From NCBI GenBank assembly GCA_002254335.1, contig NIVA01000226.1, positions 1 through 6,561 of the forward strand: DNA of 6,561 nucleotides, read 5' to 3'. The notes beneath the pieces were generated by a model that searched no databases, was not told where the DNA came from, and was given only the letters and a program-made list of their open reading frames with translations. Source of the DNA: Bacteroidetes bacterium 4572_114 (GTDB taxonomy: Bacteria > Bacteroidota > Bacteroidia > Bacteroidales > 4484-276). The translations under genes were made by a program, and so were the position numbers. Position 1 is the first letter of the stretch, and every line of letters starts with the position of its first letter. Of this stretch, positions 1 through 5,377 are shown in pieces.

Positions 1-1
1 G

Positions 2-622
2 TGTTCGGCAATGGGACTAAATAAAATTATTATTTTCAATAATACAGATGGGAGCGGAAGTTTTAATTCACAAATCCTTATTTCAGACCGTTCGGAGAAC
101 CCAAAAGGACTTTGCTCAGGAGATTTCGATAACGACGGTGATATAGATATTGCGGCTACACTTTCCAATCAGAATCCTGATGAAGTGGTTTGGTATGAAA
201 ACGGTGATGCGAATTTTGTTGTCCACCACATAAATCCAAACCGAGACGCTTGGGACATAGCAATTTATGACATTAATAATGACGGAAACAATGACATTTT
301 TTATACTGATGGCCAATATATTTGTTTGGTAGAAAATCAAAACTCCGGCGAATCATTCAGTGATGAGATTATTTTGTATCAAAATGGCTCTAACATTTTC
401 GAAATATCCCTTGTCGATATAGATAATGATAATGATATGGACTTGTTTGTTGCAGATGCTTTGGCAGATAAAGTTTTTTGGTTTGAAAATACTGATGGTA
501 ATGGGAGTTTCAGTCCACTTATTATGATAGATAATCAAGGGAATGGCCCTGTTGATATTGATTTTTCAGACACTGACGCTGATGGTGATCTGATGGGCAA
601 GGTTCCTTTATTAAAAATGTAA
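2..622 (+). pseudogene. FG-GAP/VCBS-repeat secreted protein, 5'-partial, upstream fragment of a frameshifted gene
   Basis: This is the first readable part of a large secreted protein. The frame is already open at base 2, before the first ATG at 11, so the gene very probably begins upstream of the window. The product is a run of FG-GAP/VCBS-type repeats: Asp-rich calcium-loop-like motifs (DFDNDGDIDIAA, DINNDGNNDIF, DIDNDNDMDLFVAD) alternate with aromatic strands ending W-(Y/F)-E-N and 'DGxGSF' turns. Such repeats fold as beta-propeller blades and are common on cell-surface and secreted proteins. The frame ends at a TAA after DTDADGDL plus about ten unrelated residues. The next repeat unit continues at once in another frame (589-1704), so this is one gene broken near 590. 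Base composition is A/T-rich compared with mnmH and the fusion gene. The repeat family is clear; the ligand or enzymatic role is unknown. Confidence 0.8.
586..596 (+). other. Frame-changing deletion junction in the VCBS-repeat gene
   Basis: Upstream of this point the coding frame starts at positions equal to 2 modulo 3; downstream it starts at positions equal to 1 modulo 3. Compared with the intact preceding repeat (DNDMDL, 15 residues, then the T of NTDGNGSF), the broken unit goes straight from DADGDL to the S of SDGQGSF. About 15 residues are therefore missing, and the lost length must be 3n+1 nt (43 or 46 nt fits). A simple one-base indel does not explain it. Two copies of CTGATGG (579-585 and 590-596) lie at the site. 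Confidence 0.7.
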
Positions 623-1704
623 TTGCAAATTCAAATTTCTATGGACTGTGCTTCAATGATACTGACAATGACAATGATGCCGATATAATATATTCGTTAA
701 TTAGCAGCATTGCTTTCCTTGAGAATGATGGGACAGGAAATTATCTACCGGAAGTTATTGTGAATAATCAAAATGGCTATGCAAATGATTTTATTTCCTC
801 AGATGTAAATAATGACAATTATGAGGATATAATTTACACACCGGATTATTCACTGAATTGGATGGAAAATAATCAGAATAATACATTTCAAAATCACTTA
901 ATTAACATTTATGGTGGGAGTAATGATATAGCAGCAGGTGACTTGGATAATGATAACGACATTGAAATTGTTACGGCTTCACGTAATGTCAACAGGGTTT
1001 ATTATTCTGTTAACATTAATTCTGACGGCACTTTTATTACCTTGCCCCCCGTGCTTATACAAGAACCAAATGCTGTTGAAACAGGCGATTTAAATAACGA
1101 TGGATATAAAGACATTGTTGTCGGTACCTGGCCTTCTGAGAATCTCTACTGGGCCGAAAATTATCAATTCCGAATCTTAAATCATCCATTTGACCAGTTT
1201 GCCTGTGAAGGAGGAAAAGTCTCTTTTTCAGTTGTTTCCACTGGTGTAATAATATATCAATGGCAGGTAAATTCAGGTTCCGGTTATATAAATCTTACTG
1301 ATGATGACACATACACAGGGACAAACAAAGCGCAAGTAAATATAACTGATATAACAACTGAATTATTTGGCAACGAATACAGGTGTTTAGTTTACGATAG
1401 AAACAATTTTGAATTAATAACAGATGCAGCTGGTCTTTACCTGGATTGTACAAAAATTAATGAGCAGCAGATCAACAATACTGAAACATTCCTTTATCCA
1501 AACCCAACAACAGGCATCATTAATCTAACACCTGTTCCAAATGCAGTAAGCATATCAGTAGCAGATATTACAGGAAAAATTGTTTTTTGTACATACGAAG
1601 TAGATAAAATGCAAATTGATATGTCGCAAATTAAAAATGGGGTGTATATTGTCAGCATTCAAACAGACAATAAAGTTTTAATATCAAAAATAGTGAAGGA
1701 ATAA
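589..1704 (+). pseudogene. FG-GAP/VCBS-repeat protein, downstream fragment with Ig-like domain and T9SS sorting domain
   Basis: This is the continuation of the same gene in a different frame. The frame opens at 589 directly after an in-frame TGA (586-588). Repeat homology starts at once with S-DGQGSF, and the first possible start codon is only a GTG at 760, so it is not an independent gene. Counted from that GTG, VCBS repeats run to about residue 132 (for example DLDNDNDIEIV and DLNNDGYKDIVVG). An Ig-like domain follows at about 145-228, with Cys149, Trp168 in YQWQV and Cys209 in YRCLVYD. A type IX secretion sorting domain occupies about 244-314: 'FLYPNPTTG', then a beta-sandwich with 'ADITGKIV' and 'IKNGVYIVSI', ending LISKIVKE. 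In Bacteroidota this tail sends proteins through the T9SS to the surface or medium and is then cleaved. The stop is TAA at 1702-1704. Function beyond a surface or secreted role cannot be given. Confidence 0.85.
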
Positions 1705-1735
1705 TAAGTGTTTTCATTAGCAACTTTATAATTGA

Positions 1736-1743
1736 TACTTTTG
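1736..1743 (+). promoter_or_regulatory. Possible Bacteroidota -7 box upstream of mnmH
   Basis: TACTTTTG matches the Bacteroidota sigma-ABfr -7 consensus TAnnTTTG. It ends only four bases before the mnmH ATG, so a transcript from it would have almost no leader. No clear -33 TTG element is seen about 20 bases upstream. The region is A/T-rich, so a chance match is possible. Confidence 0.25.
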
Positions 1744-1747
1744 CCAA

Positions 1748-2749
1748 ATGGTTGAAAAGATTGATGTTGAAAATTTCCTGAAACTAGCTGATGAACTGCC
1801 AGTTGTGGATGTCCGTTCCCCGGCTGAATTTGCCCAGGGGCATATCCCCAAGGCAATTAACCTTCCCTTGTTCAACAATGAGGAAAGGGCCGTTGTGGGC
1901 AAACTGTACAAAAATTCAGGGCGGGAGACTTCAGTTTTAAAGGGCCTGGATATTGTCGGGCCGAAAATGTCGGGATTTGTAAAGCAAGCCAACAAGATTG
2001 CCCCCGGACGAAAACTCCTGATGCATTGCTGGAGGGGCGGTATGCGCTCCGAAAGCATGGCCTGGCTGCTATCAACTGCCGGGTTTCAGGTCCATTTGTT
2101 GACCGATGGGTACAAAGCTTATCGGAAATTTATCCGCGAAAAACTGGAAGCTGCATCCAATTTTATCATCCTTTCCGGGAAAACCGGTTCAGGTAAAACA
2201 GATATCCTGCTTCAAATGAAAACCATGGGGGTGCAGGTAATCGACCTGGAAGGCCTGGCCAACCACAAAGGCTCGGCCTTTGGTGCGCTTGGAGAAGACC
2301 CCCAGCCCACCAACGAGCAATTCGAGAACAACCTATACAGGGTTTGCTCGGGACTGGATCCTGAAAAAACAATTTTCCTGGAAGACGAAAGCCGCTCAAT
2401 AGGAAAAGTTGTTTTGCCCGAAGGATTTTTTCAAAAAATGAGGGATTGCCCCGTCATCAGGCTCGAAATGGGAGAAAAACTCCGTGTTGAGCGACTGGTG
2501 GTTGATTACGCAAAATATCCCAAAAAGCAACTGATAGAAAGCGTAAACAAAATCGAAAAAAGGATTGGTGGACAACATGCCAAAAAAATTACAGCAGCCA
2601 TCGAGGCCGAAGATTTTTACACTGCTATCCAAATGGTTTTGGGATATTACGACAAAACTTATAATTACGGGCTGACCAAAAGGTGCGTCAGTTTTTTCAA
2701 ATTCCCCGGTGGGCTTTCATTTTCACCTTTTTGGATTTTGAGATTTTAG
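1748..2749 (+). CDS. mnmH: tRNA 2-selenouridine synthase MnmH (SelU)
   Basis: MnmH replaces the sulfur of 2-thiouridine at the wobble position of tRNAs for Lys, Glu and Gln with selenium from selenophosphate, via a geranylated intermediate; it acts in the cytoplasm. An N-terminal rhodanese domain covers about residues 5-130 (VVDVRSPAEFAQGHIPKAINLP; active loop LLMHCWRGGMRS with catalytic Cys94, matching Cys97 of the E. coli enzyme). A P-loop domain follows: Walker A GKTGSGKT at 144-151, then the family signatures DLEGLANHKGSAFG (166-179) and EDESRSIGKVVLP (212-224), and YYDKTY near 300. The ATG at 1748 puts the rhodanese start at the usual place; no Shine-Dalgarno is seen. At 333 residues it is slightly short. 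After GLTKR the tail (CVSFFKFPGGLSF, ending FWILRF) runs into a T-rich tract and may be altered. The selD fusion downstream supplies its substrate, which supports the call. Confidence 0.95.
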   Translation: MVEKIDVENFLKLADELPVVDVRSPAEFAQGHIPKAINLPLFNNEERAVVGKLYKNSGRETSVLKGLDIVGPKMSGFVKQANKIAPGRKLLMHCWRGGMRSESMAWLLSTAGFQVHLLTDGYKAYRKFIREKLEAASNFIILSGKTGSGKTDILLQMKTMGVQVIDLEGLANHKGSAFGALGEDPQPTNEQFENNLYRVCSGLDPEKTIFLEDESRSIGKVVLPEGFFQKMRDCPVIRLEMGEKLRVERLVVDYAKYPKKQLIESVNKIEKRIGGQHAKKITAAIEAEDFYTAIQMVLGYYDKTYNYGLTKRCVSFFKFPGGLSFSPFWILRF

Positions 2750-2762
2750 CAATTTAGATTTT
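2734..2762 (+). repeat. Low-complexity GATTTT tract across the mnmH stop codon
   Basis: GATTTT occurs at 2734-2739, 2742-2747 and 2757-2762, and the T-rich character continues to about 2780. The mnmH TAG (2747-2749) lies inside the tract, so its last six residues (FWILRF) are encoded by it. It may be a slippage-prone or degenerate sequence that has overwritten the gene end. It contains no G/C-rich stem and is not a convincing terminator. Confidence 0.4.
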
Positions 2763-2900
2763 GGGTTTTGGAATATTGGAGTTCCCTTTTTGACCCTGGC
2801 TCGTCCAGTTTAGGGCATAGATTTGTTGTGTGATGGTTTTTTTTCTAATTTGATCAACTCTGACAGGTTCTGCCCCCTATAGTTATCAGGGCTGAATGGT

Positions 2901-2935
2901 TTTGATAGTGACCTGTCCGTACGGACAGAATCAAA
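2901..2935. repeat. Perfect 16-nt palindrome inside a larger imperfect inverted repeat
   Basis: CTGTCCGTACGGACAG at 2913-2928 is its own reverse complement. It is flanked by TTTGAT (2901-2906) and ATCAAA (2930-2935), which pair to extend the stem with an asymmetric bulge (AGTGAC on the left, A on the right). The upstream GACAGGT (2862-2868) offers a competing pairing. It could be an operator for a dimeric regulator, a dispersed palindromic repeat, or part of a terminator. There is no run of T after it, which argues against a simple intrinsic terminator. Confidence 0.6.
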
Positions 2936-3002
2936 GAGAAAATCAGCAAATATTGAGAGCAAAAAAATTTTACAAAAAATTCTGTAAAAAAAATTAATTT
3001 GA

Positions 3003-3026
3003 CTTTGAACAATAATCTTTGAACAA
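3003..3026 (+). repeat. Direct repeat CTTTGAACAA immediately before the desulfurase start
   Basis: Two identical copies of CTTTGAACAA lie at 3003-3012 and 3017-3026, 14 bases apart start to start, ending two bases before the ATG at 3029. The second lies in AATCTTTG (3014-3021), one base away from the TAnnTTTG -7 consensus, so this may overlap a promoter with a very short leader. No regulator is identified. Confidence 0.3.
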
Positions 3027-3028
3027 AA

Positions 3029-3952
3029 ATGAACAAACCAATTTATCTTGATTACAACGCAACCACGCCCATCAGCCCGGAGGTGGCAACAGTCATGCGC
3101 CCCTATCTGGAAGAATATTTTGGGAACCCTTCAAGTTCTCATATTTACGGCACCGAAACCAAAAAGGCCGTTGAACTGGCCCGTAAACAAATTGCCGAAC
3201 TTCTTAATTGTTTTCCTGATGAAATTACATTTACCAGCGGCGGGTCGGAGTCTAACAATTTTGCCATCAAAGGAACTGCATATCAAAATCGCGATAGAGG
3301 AAACCATATCATAACATCCACGGTGGAACATCCTGCCGTGACTGAAGTTTGTCAATTCCTCGAAAAAGAGGGCTTCAAAGTAACTTACCTTCCGGTGGAT
3401 GAATTTGGCCGTGTTGATCCTGTCGATGTTGAAAAAGCCATTACCCCTGCCACCATTCTCATCACGGTGATGCACGCCAACAACGAGGTGGGGACAATTC
3501 AGCCGGTTGAAGAGATTGGCGTGATCGCGAAAAAGCACAACATTATTTTTCATTCTGATGCAGCTCAATCGGTAGGGAAAATTGAAACCGATGTACAAAA
3601 AATGGGGGTTGATCTTTTGTCTGTTGCTGGCCACAAATTTTATGCACCCAAAGGGATCGGGGCGTTGTACATCAAACGCGGGGTCAAACTGCAAAAGCTT
3701 ATTCATGGCGCCGACCATGAACAAAACCTCCGTGCCGGCACCGAAAACGTACTTGAAATTGCTGGCCTGGGAAAAGCGGCAGAGATCGCCAAACGTTACC
3801 TGCAAAAAAACACAGCCCACATGAAAATGTTGCGCGATCAGCTTTACGATAATTTAAAGAAGGAACTGCCGGATTTAAAACTGAATGGCCATCCCGAATT
3901 CAGGCTCCCCAACACATTCTGCCGGGGCTGCCTGCCACTCCGAAAATATTGA
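3029..3952 (+). pseudogene. NifS/selenocysteine-lyase-like PLP enzyme, N-terminal part of a broken desulfurase-SelD fusion
   Basis: This is a class V aminotransferase-fold enzyme that removes sulfur or selenium from cysteine or selenocysteine. It opens with the family start YLDYNATTPISPEV. It has the expected PLP-site elements: TSGGSESNN (69-77), the stacking His101 in TVEHPA, HANNEVGTIQP (149-159), Asp177 and Gln180 in HSDAAQS, and the Schiff-base Lys203 in AGHKFYAPKG. A substrate-arginine region, LRAGTEN, follows at 234-240. Homology holds up to RLPNT (residues 292-296) and then stops; the last 11 residues are out of frame, ending at TGA 3950-3952. The missing part, including the active-site Cys loop, continues in the 3885 frame. 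About 400 residues are usual for the family, so this ORF alone lacks its catalytic cysteine. IHGADHEQN at 225-233 replaces the usual GGGQE of IscS-type enzymes. The ATG at 3029 gives the normal N-terminus. Substrate (Cys or Sec) is not decided by sequence alone. Confidence 0.85.
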
Positions 3953-5171
3953 TGTCTCCCCGGTACTGACCGCCATTCAGTTGCCATTGGATTATGCAAT
4001 GGGGACAATACGCTTTTCGACCGGGAAATTTCTTACCACAGAAGATGTTAAAAAAGCTACACGGATCATCGTTGATGCGGTTAAAAAATTACAGCCCAAA
4101 ACCGGGCATCAGGCAACAGAAGTCATCGAAACGAAAGAGATCAAGCTCACCCAATTCACACATGGGCTGGGTTGTGCCTGTAAGATCAGGCCGCAATACT
4201 TAGAGAAAGTCCTGAAAGACCTGCCGCCAATTTTTGATAAAAATGTGCTTATCGGGGCCAATGGTGCTGACGATGCAGCAGTTTATCTGATCAATCCGGA
4301 AACGGCCCTTGTCCAATCGGTGGACTTTTTTACACCCGTAGTTGACGACCCCTATTATTTTGGGGCCATCGCCGCTGCCAATGCAATCAGTGATATTTAT
4401 GCCATGGGCGCCAAACCTTTGTTTGCACTCAATATTGTTGGTTTCCCGGATAACCGTTTGCCAATGCAGGTGTTGAAGGATATTCTCAGGGGCGCTTCCG
4501 ACAAAGCGACCGAAGCCGGAATTTCAATTTTGGGCGGACACACCGTGGAAGATACCGAACCCAAATTCGGGATGGTGATAACAGGGGTTGTACATCCTGA
4601 TAAAGTGCTTTCCAATGCCGGGGCCAAACCCGGTGATGTCCTCGTGCTTACCAAGCCCATTGGCACGGGCATAATTTCAACTGCCGTAAAAAGTGGATTG
4701 GCAGATGAACAGACCGCCCGGGCTGCCCGTGATGTAATGGCGACATTAAATGCCAGTGCTGCCAAAGCTATGGAAAGTTTTAAAGTAAATGCCTGTACCG
4801 ATGTTACCGGCTTTGGGCTGACGGGCCACCTTAAAGAGATGGTGGAGGCTTCGGGGGTAAAAGCTGAAATATTTGCAGATCAGGTCCCGCTTATAGAGGG
4901 TGTCCGTGAACTCGCCATTGCCGGGGCCATACCCGGGGGCACCAAAAACAATTTAGATTTTGTTAAAGATATTGTCCGCTGGGGCAACGGAATTCCCGAC
5001 ATCATGAAGTTCCTGCTTTGCGATGCACAGACTTCAGGAGGTTTATTAGTTTCACTTCCCGAAAAGGAGGCCGATAAATTTGTTGATACCCTACGGGAGG
5101 AATATAAAATTGAAGGTTTTGTGATTGGTGGGATACAAGCAGATGAGGGTGTGGAAATTGTGGTGGTTTAA
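3885..5171 (+). CDS. selD: Desulfurase C-terminus fused to selenide, water dikinase (SelD)
   Basis: SelD makes selenophosphate from selenide and ATP for tRNA selenouridine (and Sec) synthesis. Residues about 12-70 are the C-terminus of the NifS-like enzyme: SAGAACHS with catalytic Cys17, then SPVL, YAMGTIRFSTGKF and IIVDAVKKL. A linker of about 15 residues leads into SelD (about 86-428): HGLGCACKI with Cys97 and Lys100, matching Cys17 and Lys20 of E. coli SelD; GADDAAVY; AISDIYAMGAKP; GGHTVEDTEP; TDVTGFGLTGH; PGGT; and CDAQTSGGLL. Metal-binding Asp130, Asp170 and Asp306 correspond to E. coli Asp51, Asp91 and Asp227. SelD is full length and intact, with TAA at 5169-5171. The catalytic residue is Cys (TGT at 4173), not Sec. 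No ATG, GTG or TTG lies in frame between Met39 (3999) and the SelD N-terminus, so SelD can only be made as part of the fusion. The ATG at 3885 is only the first one after a stop; the true start of the intact gene is 3029. Confidence 0.93.
   Translation: MAIPNSGSPTHSAGAACHSENIDVSPVLTAIQLPLDYAMGTIRFSTGKFLTTEDVKKATRIIVDAVKKLQPKTGHQATEVIETKEIKLTQFTHGLGCACKIRPQYLEKVLKDLPPIFDKNVLIGANGADDAAVYLINPETALVQSVDFFTPVVDDPYYFGAIAAANAISDIYAMGAKPLFALNIVGFPDNRLPMQVLKDILRGASDKATEAGISILGGHTVEDTEPKFGMVITGVVHPDKVLSNAGAKPGDVLVLTKPIGTGIISTAVKSGLADEQTARAARDVMATLNASAAKAMESFKVNACTDVTGFGLTGHLKEMVEASGVKAEIFADQVPLIEGVRELAIAGAIPGGTKNNLDFVKDIVRWGNGIPDIMKFLLCDAQTSGGLLVSLPEKEADKFVDTLREEYKIEGFVIGGIQADEGVEIVVV
3916..3919 (+). 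other. Frame-changing deletion junction in the desulfurase domain
   Basis: Frame 3029 carries homology up to RLPNT (the Thr codon ends at 3916). Frame 3885 carries it from SAGAACHS (the Ser codon starts at 3918). Family members such as human selenocysteine lyase have about 22-24 residues between these motifs, which are absent here. The missing length must be 3n+2 nt (65, 68 or 71 nt fits), so this is a deletion rather than a one-base slip or ribosomal frameshift. The frame-0 reading is closed just upstream by TGA at 3882-3884. Confidence 0.75.
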
Positions 5172-5240
5172 GTCAGGGCTTGACTTTGAGTCATTGCAAG
5201 AGGTGGAAGTCAGGGCTTGACTTAAAGTCAAACCCTGACT
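5171..5240 (+). repeat. Duplicated 16-mer and hairpin directly after selD; possible terminator
   Basis: AGTCAGGGCTTGACTT occurs twice, at 5171-5186 and 5208-5223, 37 bases apart; the first copy begins on the last base of the selD stop codon. An inverted copy, AAGTCAAACCCTGACT (5225-5240), pairs with the second at 15 of 16 positions, making a strong hairpin. The first copy could pair with the same arm instead, giving two alternative folds. The T-run after it is weak (ATCTTT), so it may be a repeat element as much as a terminator. Confidence 0.6.
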
Positions 5241-5262
5241 ATCTTTACACCGTCATTATCGT

Positions 5263-5313
5263 TTTATCCCCGGCGGAATGTACTGAAAAAAGAGAGATTC
5301 CGCCGGGGATAAA
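5263..5313. terminator. Perfect 17-bp inverted repeat followed by T-run (IR1)
   Basis: The arms TTTATCCCCGGCGGAAT (5263-5279) and ATTCCGCCGGGGATAAA (5297-5313) are exact reverse complements separated by 17 bases. TTTTT follows at 5314-5318, so on the + strand it could act as an intrinsic terminator for the selD gene, although the loop is long. It shares GGCGGAATGTA with the next inverted repeat, so it may equally be a protein-binding site or a repeat family. Confidence 0.55.
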
Positions 5314-5314
5314 T

Positions 5315-5368
5315 TTTTATTAGTGGCGGAATGTATGTATATTTGCACACATTCCGCCACCAATAAAA
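5315..5368. repeat. 20-bp inverted repeat around the ATPase promoter (IR2)
   Basis: The left arm 5315-5334 and right arm 5349-5368 are reverse complements at 19 of 20 positions (A5322 faces C5361), with a 14-base loop at 5335-5348. The 11-mer GGCGGAATGTA (5325-5335) is also present in IR1 (5272-5282). Across the two repeats the 8-mer GGCGGAAT appears four times in alternating orientation, at 5272, 5297, 5325 and 5351, about 25-28 bases apart. The position around a -7 box suggests an operator, perhaps for autoregulation. Confidence 0.65.
5338..5345 (+). promoter_or_regulatory. Bacteroidota -7 promoter box for the ATPase gene
   Basis: TATATTTG, followed by CAC, fits the TAnnTTTG consensus exactly and lies about 33 bases before the ATPase ATG. 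Transcription would start near 5350, leaving a leader of about 28 bases that contains the right arm of IR2. The box sits in the loop of that inverted repeat, so anything bound to the arms would cover it. No clear -33 element is visible. Confidence 0.5.
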
Positions 5369-5377
5369 TTATTAAAT

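Larger units (their letters stand above)
2750..3028. other. Intergenic region between mnmH and the desulfurase-selD gene
   Basis: No credible ORF is seen on either strand and no riboswitch that I recognise. It holds the T-rich tract at its start, a GACAGGT (2862-2868) that could pair with ACCTGTC (2911-2917), the perfect palindrome at 2913-2928, an A-rich stretch at 2960-2995 and a direct repeat just before the next start. The length is large for two genes of one pathway, so they may be transcribed separately. Confidence 0.5.

Noticed and set aside
1726..2632. Several minus-strand open frames across mnmH
   Set aside because: They are antisense to conserved rhodanese and P-loop motifs and show no domain features.
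3131..3820. A 229-codon open frame on the minus strand
   Set aside because: It lies wholly inside the desulfurase coding sequence, which carries strong family motifs on the + strand; the minus translation shows no recognisable domain.
3950..3952. TGA ending the desulfurase fragment read as selenocysteine
   Set aside because: The residues before it are already out of the conserved frame, and continuing past it meets another TGA within five codons. No Sec position is expected there.
3885..3952. Programmed ribosomal frameshifting joining the two desulfurase parts
   Set aside because: About 22-24 conserved residues are missing at the junction, which a frame slip cannot supply; no slippery heptamer followed by a structure is evident.
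4173..4181. SelD as a selenoprotein
   Set aside because: The catalytic codon is TGT (Cys) and the neighbour is GCC-TGT; no UGA is present in the active-site loop.
3994..4203. Small + strand ORF inside the fusion gene
   Set aside because: It is a different frame of the well-supported desulfurase/SelD coding region, with no recognisable domain.
5171..5240. CRISPR-like array
   Set aside because: There are only two direct copies of 16 nt with a 21-nt gap and an inverted third arm; no further units or cas genes are seen.
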